64,000 nt of DNA, from contig NC_074726.1 in assembly GCF_947242115.1 (NCBI RefSeq), positions 7,895,070 to 7,959,069 on the forward strand, given 5' to 3'. The DNA is from Biomphalaria glabrata. Taxonomy: Eukaryota > Mollusca > Gastropoda > Planorbidae. Both the position numbers and the translations under genes were made by a program. Below, one piece after another: positions 24,249 through 37,500 of the stretch. Numbering within the stretch: the first letter of the stretch is position 1; every line of letters starts with the position of its first letter. The notes beneath the pieces were generated by a model. That model was not told where the DNA came from, made no database searches, and saw nothing but the letters and a program-made list of their open reading frames with translations.

Positions 24249-26453
24249 TTAAATCCCCTTTCAAGATTATAAAATTGTTGGTGAAACAGAGGCCAAGGAC
24301 TTCAGTCTAAAGAGATGAGCATAACAACCAGCTAAAATGTCATTAAAACACTTCTGGTTTCTCTAAATAGAAGAATTATGGGGGAGGAAAAAAGTTTTTA
24401 ATATCCAGGATAATTGCCTGTGCAAATTTCTTGATATTTAGTCTCCTATTATAAAGGTGAAAGTAAAATAAGGTAGTGGTCCTTCAATTTAATGCCAAGT
24501 ACTCTGTTCAAACTATTGGTTAGGTAAAGTGGTTCTCTAAGAATCCTAAAGTGTTCAGTTAGCTTCCATTTCATCAAGTCTGAGCTTGATTTCTGCAAGA
24601 GTAAGATCAATCAATGTTGGGAACCAATTAGTTAACAATGCTCCTTTCTTTTCTTTATCCCCAAGCCATTTCTACAGCATGGAAGTTACTTCCCCTTATG
24701 TCCCCTGTAGGCACAAGTCATATGACAAAGTAACGTATACACACTGACCACAACTTGAACAGTGAAAAAACAAACTAATGAGATACTCCCAATGTTTGGT
24801 GCACACATCTTTCAATGCAAAAACAAGTTTTAAAATGAAATGGTTCTAAACAACTGCTCTTTCATCATATGCAACCACACGAACTTACCATAACTACAAA
24901 ATTGAATACATGAATAACCTTAGTAACATACTTCAGCTTATGAATCAGAAAATCCCATAGCAAGATAAATGAAGCCATATAAATTATGATTGATCTGTGT
25001 ACAATAAAAAAAAAAAAAAAGCAGCTTCCCAAACATAAGGAAAATGAATCTTTCCTTAAATCTTTTAATGACACAGGATAGTTTACTTCTGAATGTTATA
25101 ATACGGAAATGAATAAACAGCTCATTGTCTAGAAATGAAAACATTTCTAAACCATTACCAGTACTAGTACTTTTGAAATTATAACAATAATAGGAGAATG
25201 TAAAACAAACAAAAAAAGAATGGGGGAGAGAGACGGCGGGTCAATTTAATCCAACATAAGTTACTAGAATTCACTGGCTAAAAGGTATGTTAGAGAGGGG
25301 CTGTTTTATTGGAAGCGGAAACAAAAAATAAATAAAATGAATGATGTATGGGAGGTTCCAGCCAAAATAAACAGTGTACAGTCTGGAAACAAACGCTGTA
25401 GTGGGTGTGCAATGCTAGTATAAAAATAGAAGAATAATTGAAGAACTGAACAAAAAAAATTAGGCTTTATGTCTACAAAGAAATGCTTAATGCTAATCTA
25501 TATTTTTTTTTTAAATGATCATATATATTCATGTTTCTTTTTCATCACACTTTGAGAATAATCCTTCTGGGGTAGAACCAATGAGAGATAAGGTTGTTTT
25601 GCAACAAAGAATGCTAACAACCTTTAAAAGGTTTTAGGTGTAGTGAGCATTCCGTATCTTTTTCACTGTACAGCATTGTATATCAAATTAGAGATTACAA
25701 GAGCAAAAAAACATACATAGTCAAGTAAACACATGATACTGAGCAATACAAATAATGATTCAATGATTAGTTCTATTTGAAACAACAACCAAAAAAAATG
25801 AATTGTACAAAGTCTTATCAAACTTGATAGATGAATAACAGGCAGGTTACATGTACGATGTCAAACTACTCTTTTTGTGCACTCTGATGAAATCCAATTA
25901 GTATCAGGTTATATCAGCAACAAACACAGAACACAATTTAATACAAGAAAAAACATAAAAAATTCTTTAAAAAAAAAACACCTCCTTTATGCAACTTATA
26001 GAGCGATTATTTTGCTCTTAATTACTAATGAATGTCAGATTTAAAAAAAAAAAGACCCCCCCCCCTCCCCGCCCGGGTCCATATGATGACTATTTGAGGA
26101 AATACACAAAGACTTATAGCCAAATATAATCCATTCAAGATAAAGATTTCCTAGATCTCAAGCCAAATTTAAACTTATTTATTTTTATGCTTTGAAAAAA
26201 TTATAAGTCAAACTAGAGTTTTCATATTGAGGCCAATGGGCTAGTATATCTTTTGTAATGAATATATATCCACTGTCAAATTTCTAGGAAAATTGCTAGA
26301 GCCGTTTTTTTTATATCTGTCCACCCAGGTTCCACGTTTTTCCACGAAGATATGAGTTAAATAGAAGTATTGTAAAAAAAATAAAAAATAAAATGACATC
26401 CTAAATGGACAAAATAACTAAACATAAAATGGACTGAATTCTTTTTTCAAGTT

Positions 26454-26507
<54 letters not shown>

Positions 26508-28505
26508 GGAGAGATAATTTGATAGTTTACGTATGGCACACATGAATAAATAGGCCATGTTGTAAAAATAATTTTGTACAGTGCGAAATATATAGATCTC
26601 TAAGAAAACTGTTGTAAAGGTACAAGGAATTCTCAGACTTGATCACAGCCAATGGGGAAAAAGCATCAAATATTACAGTCTCAACCTTGACTCAGAAAAT
26701 GGAGCTTTTAATTTCATCATTTTCTTACAAGCAGTGTAATGGATTTAAGCAGTCTAAGATTGCTGTGTAAAATTGTCATACATGTAGAATAATTAGAGAC
26801 TTCAAGTCATTAGTTTTTTTCCTGAACAATTCAGAAAACCTTTCTATGCTATAATTACACAAGGAAAGAAAAAATACTTCTATGACTTTGTCCAAGAATA
26901 CAGAATAAGAAACATGCCTTAATCCTGTGTTTTTTTTTACTTGATTTCCCTGTAGAATAGTGTAAATATCAGGGGTAAAATCTGACTGAATCAACAGCCA
27001 AGAATGTTTTGCAAAGTTCTCTGCTTGCAGAATGATGAAGTCTACTGTTTAGTTGTTGCTTACAAAGTCAAATACATTTATGGAAATATGCATAGAATTC
27101 ATCAGGAATTCATTAAGAATAAAGAAAAAAGTGTATATCTCTGGGCAGAATTGTTAGATTAATCTAATGAGTACATTGTATTCAAATGAATATTTTTTTT
27201 CACTTGCTCTCATTTTTTAAGAAAATAAAGAGTCTTGCACTCTCTATGGACTTTCTCAAGTGAAAACTGAATTTAATTAAACCCTGATAGCAGGAGCATG
27301 ATAACTAGCTAAAAACACTTTTCATTTGTAAAAATGAATTCTGAGATTTTTTACAAGGAACTAAATGGTAACTAGTTTTAATAATACTGAGAAATAAGAA
27401 AACAATGTAGAATTACAAAACATTTTTTTTTTATTTTGTAGTTTGTTTGTTTGTTTGAGGGGGGGGGGCAGTGAAGATTAACATGTTTTAAAGTATAAAT
27501 ATGTCTGACACACTTAGACCTCTCCACCACCCCAACAAATGATTAAAAAATGTTTCTGCTCAAGGAAACATTCAATAGAAAGCTAATTCAATCTGAAGAG
27601 TTTTCTTTAGGCTAATTGTTTAATGCAGCACTTAATGTTAGTTTCAACAATCATTACTCCCTACAGAAGTTGATAAGCAGAAGACCAAGTGAAAACTGTA
27701 AGTAATGTAAAAAAAAAAAAAAAAAAACAACTGCAAGATGAGATGAAACAAAATATTTGCAAAACAAACAAAAAAGAGAGAGAGACCAAAAAAAGGAAGA
27801 CAAGAGTGTATAGGTTTTTAAAAAATTGATCCACATAACAAATAAGCAAAAAATATGTTGTAGTCTACAGACAATCACGATCGTACAATTTCAATTAATT
27901 TTTGTGAGAAAAGCTAGTGATAAAATTTCAAATATTTTTTAAATGAATACTAAGCCAAAATATATGGACATATATCGTATCGAAATATTTCATTTTAAAT
28001 TGAACATTGTAAATAAACAAAGAAAATTCAAACCATCTTTTGAATCCAAATTGTCAAGTAATGTTAGAGAATGTGTAGAGGAAACTAAAAATGCTTTGCC
28101 ATTTGAACAGGTTGAAACATTAAATTAACAAGACAACAAAAGAAGAATCCAATATTTGTATAAAATAGAGAAGAATTAGATGAAAAAGTTGTTTCAAAAG
28201 TTCTTTTTCTTTCATGGTCTAGTCAGTGAATCTGATCTAGTGAGTGAATCTGATCTAGTGAGTTAAACTGATCTAGTGTGTCAATGAAATGGATTTTAAT
28301 ATTGTAACAGCTATGTACAATTATGGGCTGTTTACAATTAAAAATTATTTTTAAAAAAAAGAAATCTGCTGTCTATAAGACTGTGGAGCAGTTGCGCTGT
28401 TGGTGCAACAGCCAAATATTTGTGACAAATTATTTGTAAAATATAAAGGAAACTCCTTACAAAAAAAAAAAAAAAATTGGAAGAAAGGTTTTTATAATGC
28501 ATATA
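23330..28505 (-). other. Gene-free stretch; probable long 3' UTR of ANKIB1
   Basis: AT-rich with no convincing ORF on either strand. AATAAA signals on the - strand occur at 24088-24093 and 24026-24031, and possibly elsewhere, so the transcript end cannot be fixed. (TA)n tracts lie at 24216-24245 and 26457-26503. A 19-bp unit (GAATCTGATCTAGTGAGT) is repeated about 3-4 times at 28215-28280. Part of 25190-25430 resembles a repeat at 49930-50290 and 55160-55500. Confidence 0.35.
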
Positions 28506-31500
28506 TTATACATAAACTGAATCATCATCATCCTCTTCACACAGTTGACAATCACCTTGATCCTCCTTAACAGCTTTTGGAGAAAGTCCCGTGCTGGCAT
28601 CTTCCCACAAGTCCTGGTCCTCGGAGGCTGCCATCTCATAAGCATCCATAATCAAGGCACTTGTTGACAGTCCTCCGTCTGCGTCTCCCTCAACACTGAT
28701 TAGTTGGTGATAGTCAAGATGCCCATCCAACAGCTTTGAGTCAGATGTGCTGTCCAACTGATTGGCAGGGTCAGCCTGTGTATTTCTGAACAAAGAGTAC
28801 TCTAGAGATCCCTGTGCTTCACTAGGGCCACATGTATTTGTCGGCTGTGTGTTCATTTGGGGCAGAATACAGTAGTCATCATGAGCTGACCATTGTGCAA
28901 TTGGTTTAGCATCTCTATTTGTGGTTAGCTCTGTTTCATCCTCTACCTCAGTCTGTCTAGAGTCAAGTTCTTCCGGGACGTATGGCTCAGTCAGCATAGC
29001 TCTGACTGAAAGCTTAGAAATCTGATTTGGCGACACCCGAGCAGACTTCCCTTGACAACCAAATGCCAACTGATGAACACTATCAGAAGTATCACAGGTT
29101 AAGGTCAGAGGTTTACCCTGCGTAATCATTTCCTTAGATGAGCAGTGCACTTTCCTGGACTTAGCTTTTGATTTTGATGACAAGGAAGATAGGTCATCAG
29201 TTGTGACCTCGTCAGACCAGGCAGCTCTTGGCAAAGGAGGGCTCTCGTTTTCTCTGACAATGACATCACTCGCAGAGTTTACTCTCAGTTTGAAAGTTTT
29301 TTTCTCCCTCTGCCCAACTGCTGCATCTGCCGACTTCACAGACCGGGTTGAGCCAGACAAGTCCAGTCCTCGGATACCCTTTTCAATCTCTTTGATTCTA
29401 TAGTGCACATCAGCTGTGATCTGAAGGAGATTTTCTGCCATCTCCAGCAGTGAAAACTCACAAGAAGATGCAGACTTCCTGCCTATCAGTTCTCGAACAC
29501 TATTTTGAGCATTTTTTACATCTGTATTCTCAGACGCATGTGAAGAGTCTCGGGCTTCAGAAAGAGCTGCCTGAGCCTCAGAAAGAACTGCATCATCATC
29601 TACTTCTTCATTACAGATCAAATCCCAAGTCTTGTCTTCCTGCAGGACTTGTCCAGCTCTAAAGCCATGTGCTGATGCGCTAATGGAGTCATCTTGACTG
29701 TTCACAATGGCCTGTGTTTGGGATTTGTTTGGCCTTGACAGGGACTGCCCAGAGCTATAATCCAAAACGCCCTTCCCAGACAAACCTGAACACTCATCCA
29801 GGGTCAGAGGTCGCCGAGCATGCCCTGTACCTCTACAGCTTTGTTTCTCCGGTGCTTTCTTGTGCTCATCCGAGTCCCAGGTGTTGAATATCAAGGCCAG
29901 ATCCTTGCTGAGGAAATCTCTCGTCTTGTCACTCTTGCTGGAGTGTATGTTGGAGACAGAGATGTCTTTGATGGCACCAAACATGGACCCAAATATGCAC
30001 TTGGTGGTAGCCGCAGAGTTGATCCCACAAGTGGAGGAGGACGACGAGGAAGATATGGACACTTTCTCATCAAAGCTGGCACTTGGCGTCAGGGCATCAG
30101 AGGAATGTGACACCTTGATGCCTGAAGTATCCAGCAAACCAGAGCTTGTGGATCTGGACACTGGTGTTAGATATCCCTCCTTGAAACCTGGACTACATTT
30201 CACAGCTTTGGTTGGCAGGTCCAGGCAGTAGAGATCCTCCACACTTTTATTAGGAACTCTGGTCACAATGGTAGATTTAGATTCATCAAATCTACTGGAC
30301 TGACTTAACTTTCTCCTCTTATCAATGGAAGATTTTGGACGAGTCTTTTTCTTCTCTGAAATTTTTAAAAAGAAATAATTGTCAAAATTAAACCAAACTG
30401 GACAAATCAAAGCAAACTCTTTTCTTTGTAATTGTAGTTTGTACAATTGTCAGGATTCAATTAGTCAGCTAAACTTTTTGTCCTATACAAAGTGATAGGT
30501 AAGCCAGTTGCCTTACCATTTAGCTAACACTGTAGTTTGAAACAAGCAAAATATTAAAAAATACTCTTTTCAAAAACAAAGCTTATATTAAGTGAATTGT
30601 ATCAATTAGTTTGGATCAGTCATCTAATTATATTTGTAATAGTTCTAAATCTGTGCGATTGGAAATATTTTTTACCAATTGTTTTTGTTAAGCACGATTT
30701 CATGCTTTTAGCTTTCTCTATGCGCTATAGTCCAATCATTTGTCTGGACCAGTTGGGATTGGAGGGGGTGGGGGTGGGAGAGAAGGAGCTTTCTGGGTGG
30801 AGGTTTAAAATATTGTATGGCTTGAATTCGTATTTGAGGTCTCAAGTATCCTAAGATCAATACATTTACCAATAAGACAGTGAAGTTCTTATGAAAATAG
30901 AAGTTTTTATAGTTATTTGAAAAACATATTAAGAGAACTAACTCCAGTCACATCTGTTAATAAGTACAAAATTTCAGCTTAATCCAAAATTGGGAGATGG
31001 AGAAATAACATGTACAAAATTTTTACCAGACAGAGTGAGTTGATATAAGCTTTGAAAAACACCTAATTAGCCCTGGTATATAAAATATAAATATTAGGCT
31101 ACATCAGACAAGGGAGATAAAATTATCACTACCAGTCAAGGGAGATCATAACCATGATTACCTTCTGTGAAGACCACTGATAAATCTTGCAGTCTGTGAC
31201 ACTGTGCATCAACATCATCCAACAGACGGTGCCGGCTATCTTTGGATGTCTGGCCAGCACTGTTGGACCTAGGCCGATGAGATCCAGTGCGAGCAAACTT
31301 GCCATGCCTGAGAAATAAAAAAAAAAAATTCAATAAATAATAAGGAAACATGAAACGTTTCAGATACAGACTGAAAACAAATGGAAATAACCTAAATATA
31401 TTGAAAAATCAACTGCAAAGCACATAAATAACCTAAATATATTGAACAATCAACTGCAAAGCTCATAAAAGTAGTCATTTTCTTCAGCAAATCCCTTAAA

Positions 31501-34500
31501 TCCAACGGCTGGTAGTTGGAGAGAAGTTTCTGTTTCTAAAAGTGAGGACACCAGTCATACCCAACATCTTTCCTCTGAGAAAATATTTTTAATTCTAGAT
31601 AACTCCACTAGTCTAGATCTAGATCTGACTTGATGATGCAAATAGGCAGGGTGTTGATAGAATTAGATTTACTTTTTTTTATGGCCTCCTTGAGTCTCTT
31701 TTAGCCACTATTGATAATCTCATGTATAGAACTACAAGTGTATAGGTATGTGTGCAATATCCTCTTCTTTCATAACTTCCATTTTAGAAATTATAGGCAA
31801 GCATTTACATTGGACAAATATATTTAGACTTTATTATTTAAATATTTACATGCACAGCTAAAACACACAAGAGGTAATTCTTTTCTTTTTTTTTTAATGG
31901 AAGGTCTTAATATTAAAAGTTAAATAGTTCAATATTAAAATATTCCTGAGCTAGCCAGGAAAACCATGACTTGGCGGAGTTTAGGTTCAAACATAAGTGC
32001 TTCAGATAAATAATAGAATACTTTGTATTCTTGTACTTTTGATATAAAGATGTTTAAAAAAAAAGGTTAGCACAAACAAAACTCTTAGAGCTCTAGATGA
32101 CAATAGGGTAGAATATCAAGATAATGTTTTAGAGGCAAATGGATAATGTGTTCATATGGCCAGTACAAAGTAGCACAAACAAAACTCTTAGAGCTCTAGA
32201 TGACAATGGGTTAGAATATCAAGATAATGTTTTAGAGGCAAATGGATAATGTGTTCATATGGCCAGTACAAAGCAGCACAAACAAAACTCTTAGAGCTCT
32301 AGATGACAATGGGGTAGAATATCAAGATAATGTTTTAGAGGCCAATGGATAATGTGTTCATATGGCCAGTAAAAAGTAGCACAAATAAAACTCTTAGAGC
32401 TCCAGATGACAATGGGGTAGAATATCAAGATGTTTTAGAGGCCAATGGATAATGTGTTCATATGGCCAGTACAAAGTAGCACACAAACTAATACAAGGCT
32501 TTTAGTCATTTTGTTCTAAAAAAAAAGATGATTTCCAGCATGAAGTTAGAGGTCATGAGACTGAACCAAGTTAAACCTGATCCAATCTTTTTCCTTTTTC
32601 AACATATGTCAGGATTTCGCCTTAAGCAGACGTGTAGTTCAGTGACAGAGCTGCAGCCTGAATTTAAGAGGAAATAGGAAACTAGATTTTGTTTTTCAAA
32701 ATGTGAGGACATTTTTTTTTACATCTACCCAATGCTAATGTGTATGTACAATTTTTTGGGGAAAGGATATGCTTATATATATATATATATATTTATATTT
32801 GTATACATTAAGTCTAAATGTTGGCTCGTAAAACTGGACTGGTGTTCAATATAATGAAAGGTTAACATGCAAGTCTGAACTCTATAAAATTGTCTTTACT
32901 TTTGCCCCTCCTGAGAGTCTGGCACATACAGCAGACCACTGTCTCTGAGGTACTGAAGTCTGGACATCTCTAGAGCTCTCAACAGCTCCATGTGCTCATC
33001 AAGGACAATCTCAGAGATACCTGAAATAAGAATCAAGCATTATTACTTTTCCTCTCTAAGAGTTTTTATATGACAAAATGGCACCAACTATTACACTCTT
33101 TTACACTTTATTTCATATTGAGGACCAGGCATTCAGAGAGCAGCTGCCATCTAGTCATATTCTTCCTTTCTTTCTTGGTACTATGATGGTTTTGGATGCT
33201 TACTATGTCTTGGTATTTTCACATATTAGATGACCCAATAGCCAATTGTATGCCAGATATTTTTCTTTAGGTGTAGAAGCAACTCAATACCAAATAAAAT
33301 ATTTTAATCCTTCATGTAGAAATCATGAAAAGATTGAACACAAGAAATAATTCATTCTATAATTGTCTAATTTTCTAGCACAGTAAATCAATTAGCTCCC
33401 CTTACATTATATAGTCTTCTGAGTAGAAACTCTAAGCTACTAGAAACATTTCTGTGGACACATGATTGTTGACAATAATACAATGCTTACAGAATTTCAA
33501 AGCACAATGCACGCTTTTAAGATTTTTACAACATCAGCATCTAATTAAGTGTAGTGTGTATCAGATTAAGTGTAGACTACTATATCTGATTAAGTGTAGA
33601 CCATTGTATCTAATTAAGTGTAAACTATGTAATTAAGAACAGAGTGTATCTGATTAAGTGTAGATTTTGTCTGAATCAAACTATTCAACAAAAATACCTT
33701 CTCGTTCCTCCCCTTCTCTGTCACTCTTGTCCACTAGCATACAGTATAGACTGCAGAAATCATGGTGACCATTGGTCTTTGGGTTTCTGGCTCGAACTTT
33801 GTTGCAACCTGATCTGTGACACTTACCTAAGGAGTTGTACAAAATTAATGCCTGAAATACTTGATTTGTTATAAATAGGTTTGGTAAATATGTATTGGTT
33901 TTAAAAAAATATATTAAATTTATCCAAGAAAATGTATCCCTTTGTTCACTCTAACCCCAAGTAGAGGAAGTGTGGTGGCTGAGTGATTAAGCACTTGGCT
34001 TCCAAACCTGGGATTTCTGGATTTTTAGGGCGCTAACTCTAATGGGTACCTGACTTTAGTTGGGGAAAGTAAAGGCAGTTGGTCATTGCGCTGGCCACAT
34101 GACACTCTGCTTGTTAACCACTGGTCAAAGAAATAGATGACCTTAACATCATCTGCCCTAAAGATCACAAGGTCTTACTTTTAAGCCCACGTAGACTTAG
34201 CTGAAAGGTAAAAAAAAAAAAAAGATGTGATGAACCATAGTATTTGGAGTTAAGGACACTCAAAGTGTCTTACAATTACAAAGCTGACTCAGTAGTACCC
34301 AGACATGGACTCCATTGTGGAATTCTGACTTACAAGAAAACTCATGGCATTTTGGAATGGGGCTCCAAATATTGCAGGTTTTGAGTCCTCCTAAAGCTAC
34401 TGCAATATTAATTCATAATACACACAATATATGTGGTTTATGTTGTACTGGTCAAACAAAACTATAGTTATAATTGGGCATTGAAACAGATAAACTTTAG

Positions 34501-37500
34501 CATTATCTGCCTTCTGTACATTGAAGTCTGGCATTTAGTGTAGACTTGATGTTTCCTCAGGCTTTTTTTTTTTATATATCCCTGCATTCTAAAGAAATTT
34601 TCAATCTTCAAAGTTGCTCCAATGCTGAAGTAAAAGAACATCTGGATCTAACAGTAACTGGAATATCCATGGGACAAGGTGGGGTTGACCAATGGTTCAT
34701 TCTCCACACAGTCTACAAAAGAGCTTACAGCTCAGCAGCAAAAAAGCTGGCTAGAAGTACATTGAAGAACAATTTAGATACAAGCTGCATACTATAGCAA
34801 CATACATCACACTGAGAACTAAATATAGAAAAACCCAGCCCTAACTTTTCTCATCACTTCACTTCCTATCCAATTACCTCCCCCCCCCCCCCCCCCTCTT
34901 TTTTTTTTTCAAAAAAAAATAATTTAAGAAGCCTCTAGCTCACTGACCTATATTCTCTCTCAATGCTCTTTTCTCTTGTTCTGTATCACTGTCCTCGCTT
35001 TCATCTGAAGGTGAAGGCCACTCCAGAAGAGAGTTGACATTTGTATGGCGCCCTGAGGCATCTTTAATCCATGGATTAGCTGGATTGACCTCCTGAATAG
35101 AGGCTACAATGGCTCTATGTAAGTCTTCCTATCAAAACAAAGCATTTCAGTTATCTCTTGTTCTAGTTTATATATACAGGCACAAGCAGGGATGTATTTA
35201 AGGGAGAGCAGTCAGTGCTACTGCTTGGGGAAGTCCACAAGAGAGAGACCCTCACTACAGAAAAAAAAAAAAAATTTGACGAGTTAGAAACTTTAAAGTT
35301 TTTTTTTTAAAACATATTTTTTTTATTTTTACCAACAATACTTTAAACCTTACAGCTGGTAACACTCTTCTTAAGAAGTATCCACTTGTAGCATGCTCAT
35401 AATACATAAATGCCTCTCCGGATTTATGGCAGTGTGTCAACCTAGGGCATTACCCTATCCAAAAATATGAATTATTTTACTATATTATAAATATTAAATA
35501 TTTTGTTAAGGAAAATGAGATAAAATGTACAAGTGCTCTATTTCTTTCCTTTTTAATTTGGCATGCTTTTAGAACTAAGTATTATCATTATAGACTTCCT
35601 GCAGAAGCCATTCAGGTTGGAAAGCATGGCTTACTGAAGAGCACTCCAAGAGTTGTTAAGCCTGTGTTGGGAACTAGGAACAGTTGCCCAGGATTTTAAA
35701 AAGTTGCAAACTACAATTTACAAAAACAAGGGCGACTACTCTTGTTTAACAGTTACAGAGTTATTTCACAATTTAACAATGTTGGAAAGATCTTGTCAGA
35801 ACATGTTTGAGTCACATTGTGGCTTTAGGGCAGGAACTACAGCAGATATTTTCTCCCAGCTAAAGGAGAAAAGCAGAAACAGCCCATGTATACAGCTTTT
35901 ATTGACGTGACCAAGGCTTTCGACCTTTTCAGCAGCCATGGTCCTATTTGCCATGGTAGGAAAATCAGCTGACGGAAATTTCAGATTTTCATTGTAAAAA
36001 AGGCATAGCACTACACTACAAAGGCTAGTAAATGCTTTGGCAGCTGCATGTCAATAGTTTAGTCAATAGGTTTCTCCAAGCATCTGGCACAAGATTATCC
36101 CTGATATAAATTAAAGTCACAGTGATGCAGGGATTTACCTTCCTAGGTTCAACTATTGCCAGCAACCTATATTTAGACAATGAGGTGACAAAAAGAATTG
36201 AAAAGGCTTCATCAGTAGTGGCAAAACTCTCTAAGCATGTCTGGGAAAATACCAAACAGATCATGGCAACCAAAACTGTGCAGAATTTGCAGAGGGAGTC
36301 AGACCCATGGGATGCCAAACTACCTTTGTCTGCATGCAAACAAGATCTGAGGACTACAAGCATTAATGAAAGTATGTGGGAGGACAGCTTGGAGATAGAC
36401 TGCTGGTTGTGTTGGTAGGAACCTCACAAAGAGCGAAATGAATGAAATGGCCTTAGAAAGAAAGATGCCCTACCATGGAGATAGACTGGTTGTGTTGGTA
36501 GGAACATCATAGAGAGCGAAATGAATGAAATGGCCTTAGAAAGAAAGATGCCCTACCATGGAGATAGACTGGTTGTGTTGGTAGGAACATCACAGAGAGC
36601 GAAATGAATGAAATGGCCTTAGAAAGAAAGATGCCCTACTAGAAAGCCCTAAAACAGGTGCATTCACATACACACAACTGTGGCAAAGGCAAACTTTGCC
36701 GCTCTGCATTTGCCGCTCCAGAATCAGCTTATTTAGTGACATCAGATTCTGCCCAGACTCAAGAAGAAACCAGAACCAGTGATTCATATGGGTGCATCCA
36801 TTGCTTTTCAAGACAGATGGACCCATATATTATTATTAATATTTTGATTTTTATTAAAGCTTTTGAAAAAAGTTTAGGAGGCCTTCATACAAATTCTGGG
36901 GCCTCCAGCTCTGGGAACAAGGCAAGTAAGGAGATTCTAATAACTTCATGTGTTGGCAACAAATTAATCAGGTTCATAAGTGCAGTAGTGTGCCTTTTCC
37001 TTTTTTTAAAATTATTATTTGCTTTTTGTATATAGCATTTTTCATGTTTTTAAGCATCTCTTTTGTGGACCAGTGGGGGAAATGGATTATATAGAAGTAA
37101 GTTAGGATTGTATGCTGCCATTAGAGGCTCATCAAACAGCACTCTGCTTGAGACAGGATTTGAACTTGAGAGCCCCCCTAGACAGGTAGCCAAGCAGGTT
37201 TTGTCTCTCAACCAAACATCTCACATATCAACTTTTAAAAATATCAAATCTATAGAACAAATGAAATATCAAACTTAAAATACTAAGTCTGTTAACAATT
37301 TATTGTAAATTGTTCTTTCATTTCAGCTACATTATTGTAAGGAAAACTTTGTGGATTTTTTTGTTTTTTGTCCATAAAGCCTGTGTAATATAGTATAGTA
37401 TATATATATAGTAATAAAGTTTACTAGTCCAGTGACAGCTAGTCGTAAAAATGTCCATAATTATTTTCACAATTTTTTCTTCTGTGCTCTCTCTATGCAT

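Noticed and set aside
34546-34797. 83-codon + strand ORF in an ANKIB1 intron
   Set aside because: Contains one plausible-looking stretch ([20 protein letters not shown]) but no match to a family I know. Probably repeat-derived or chance.
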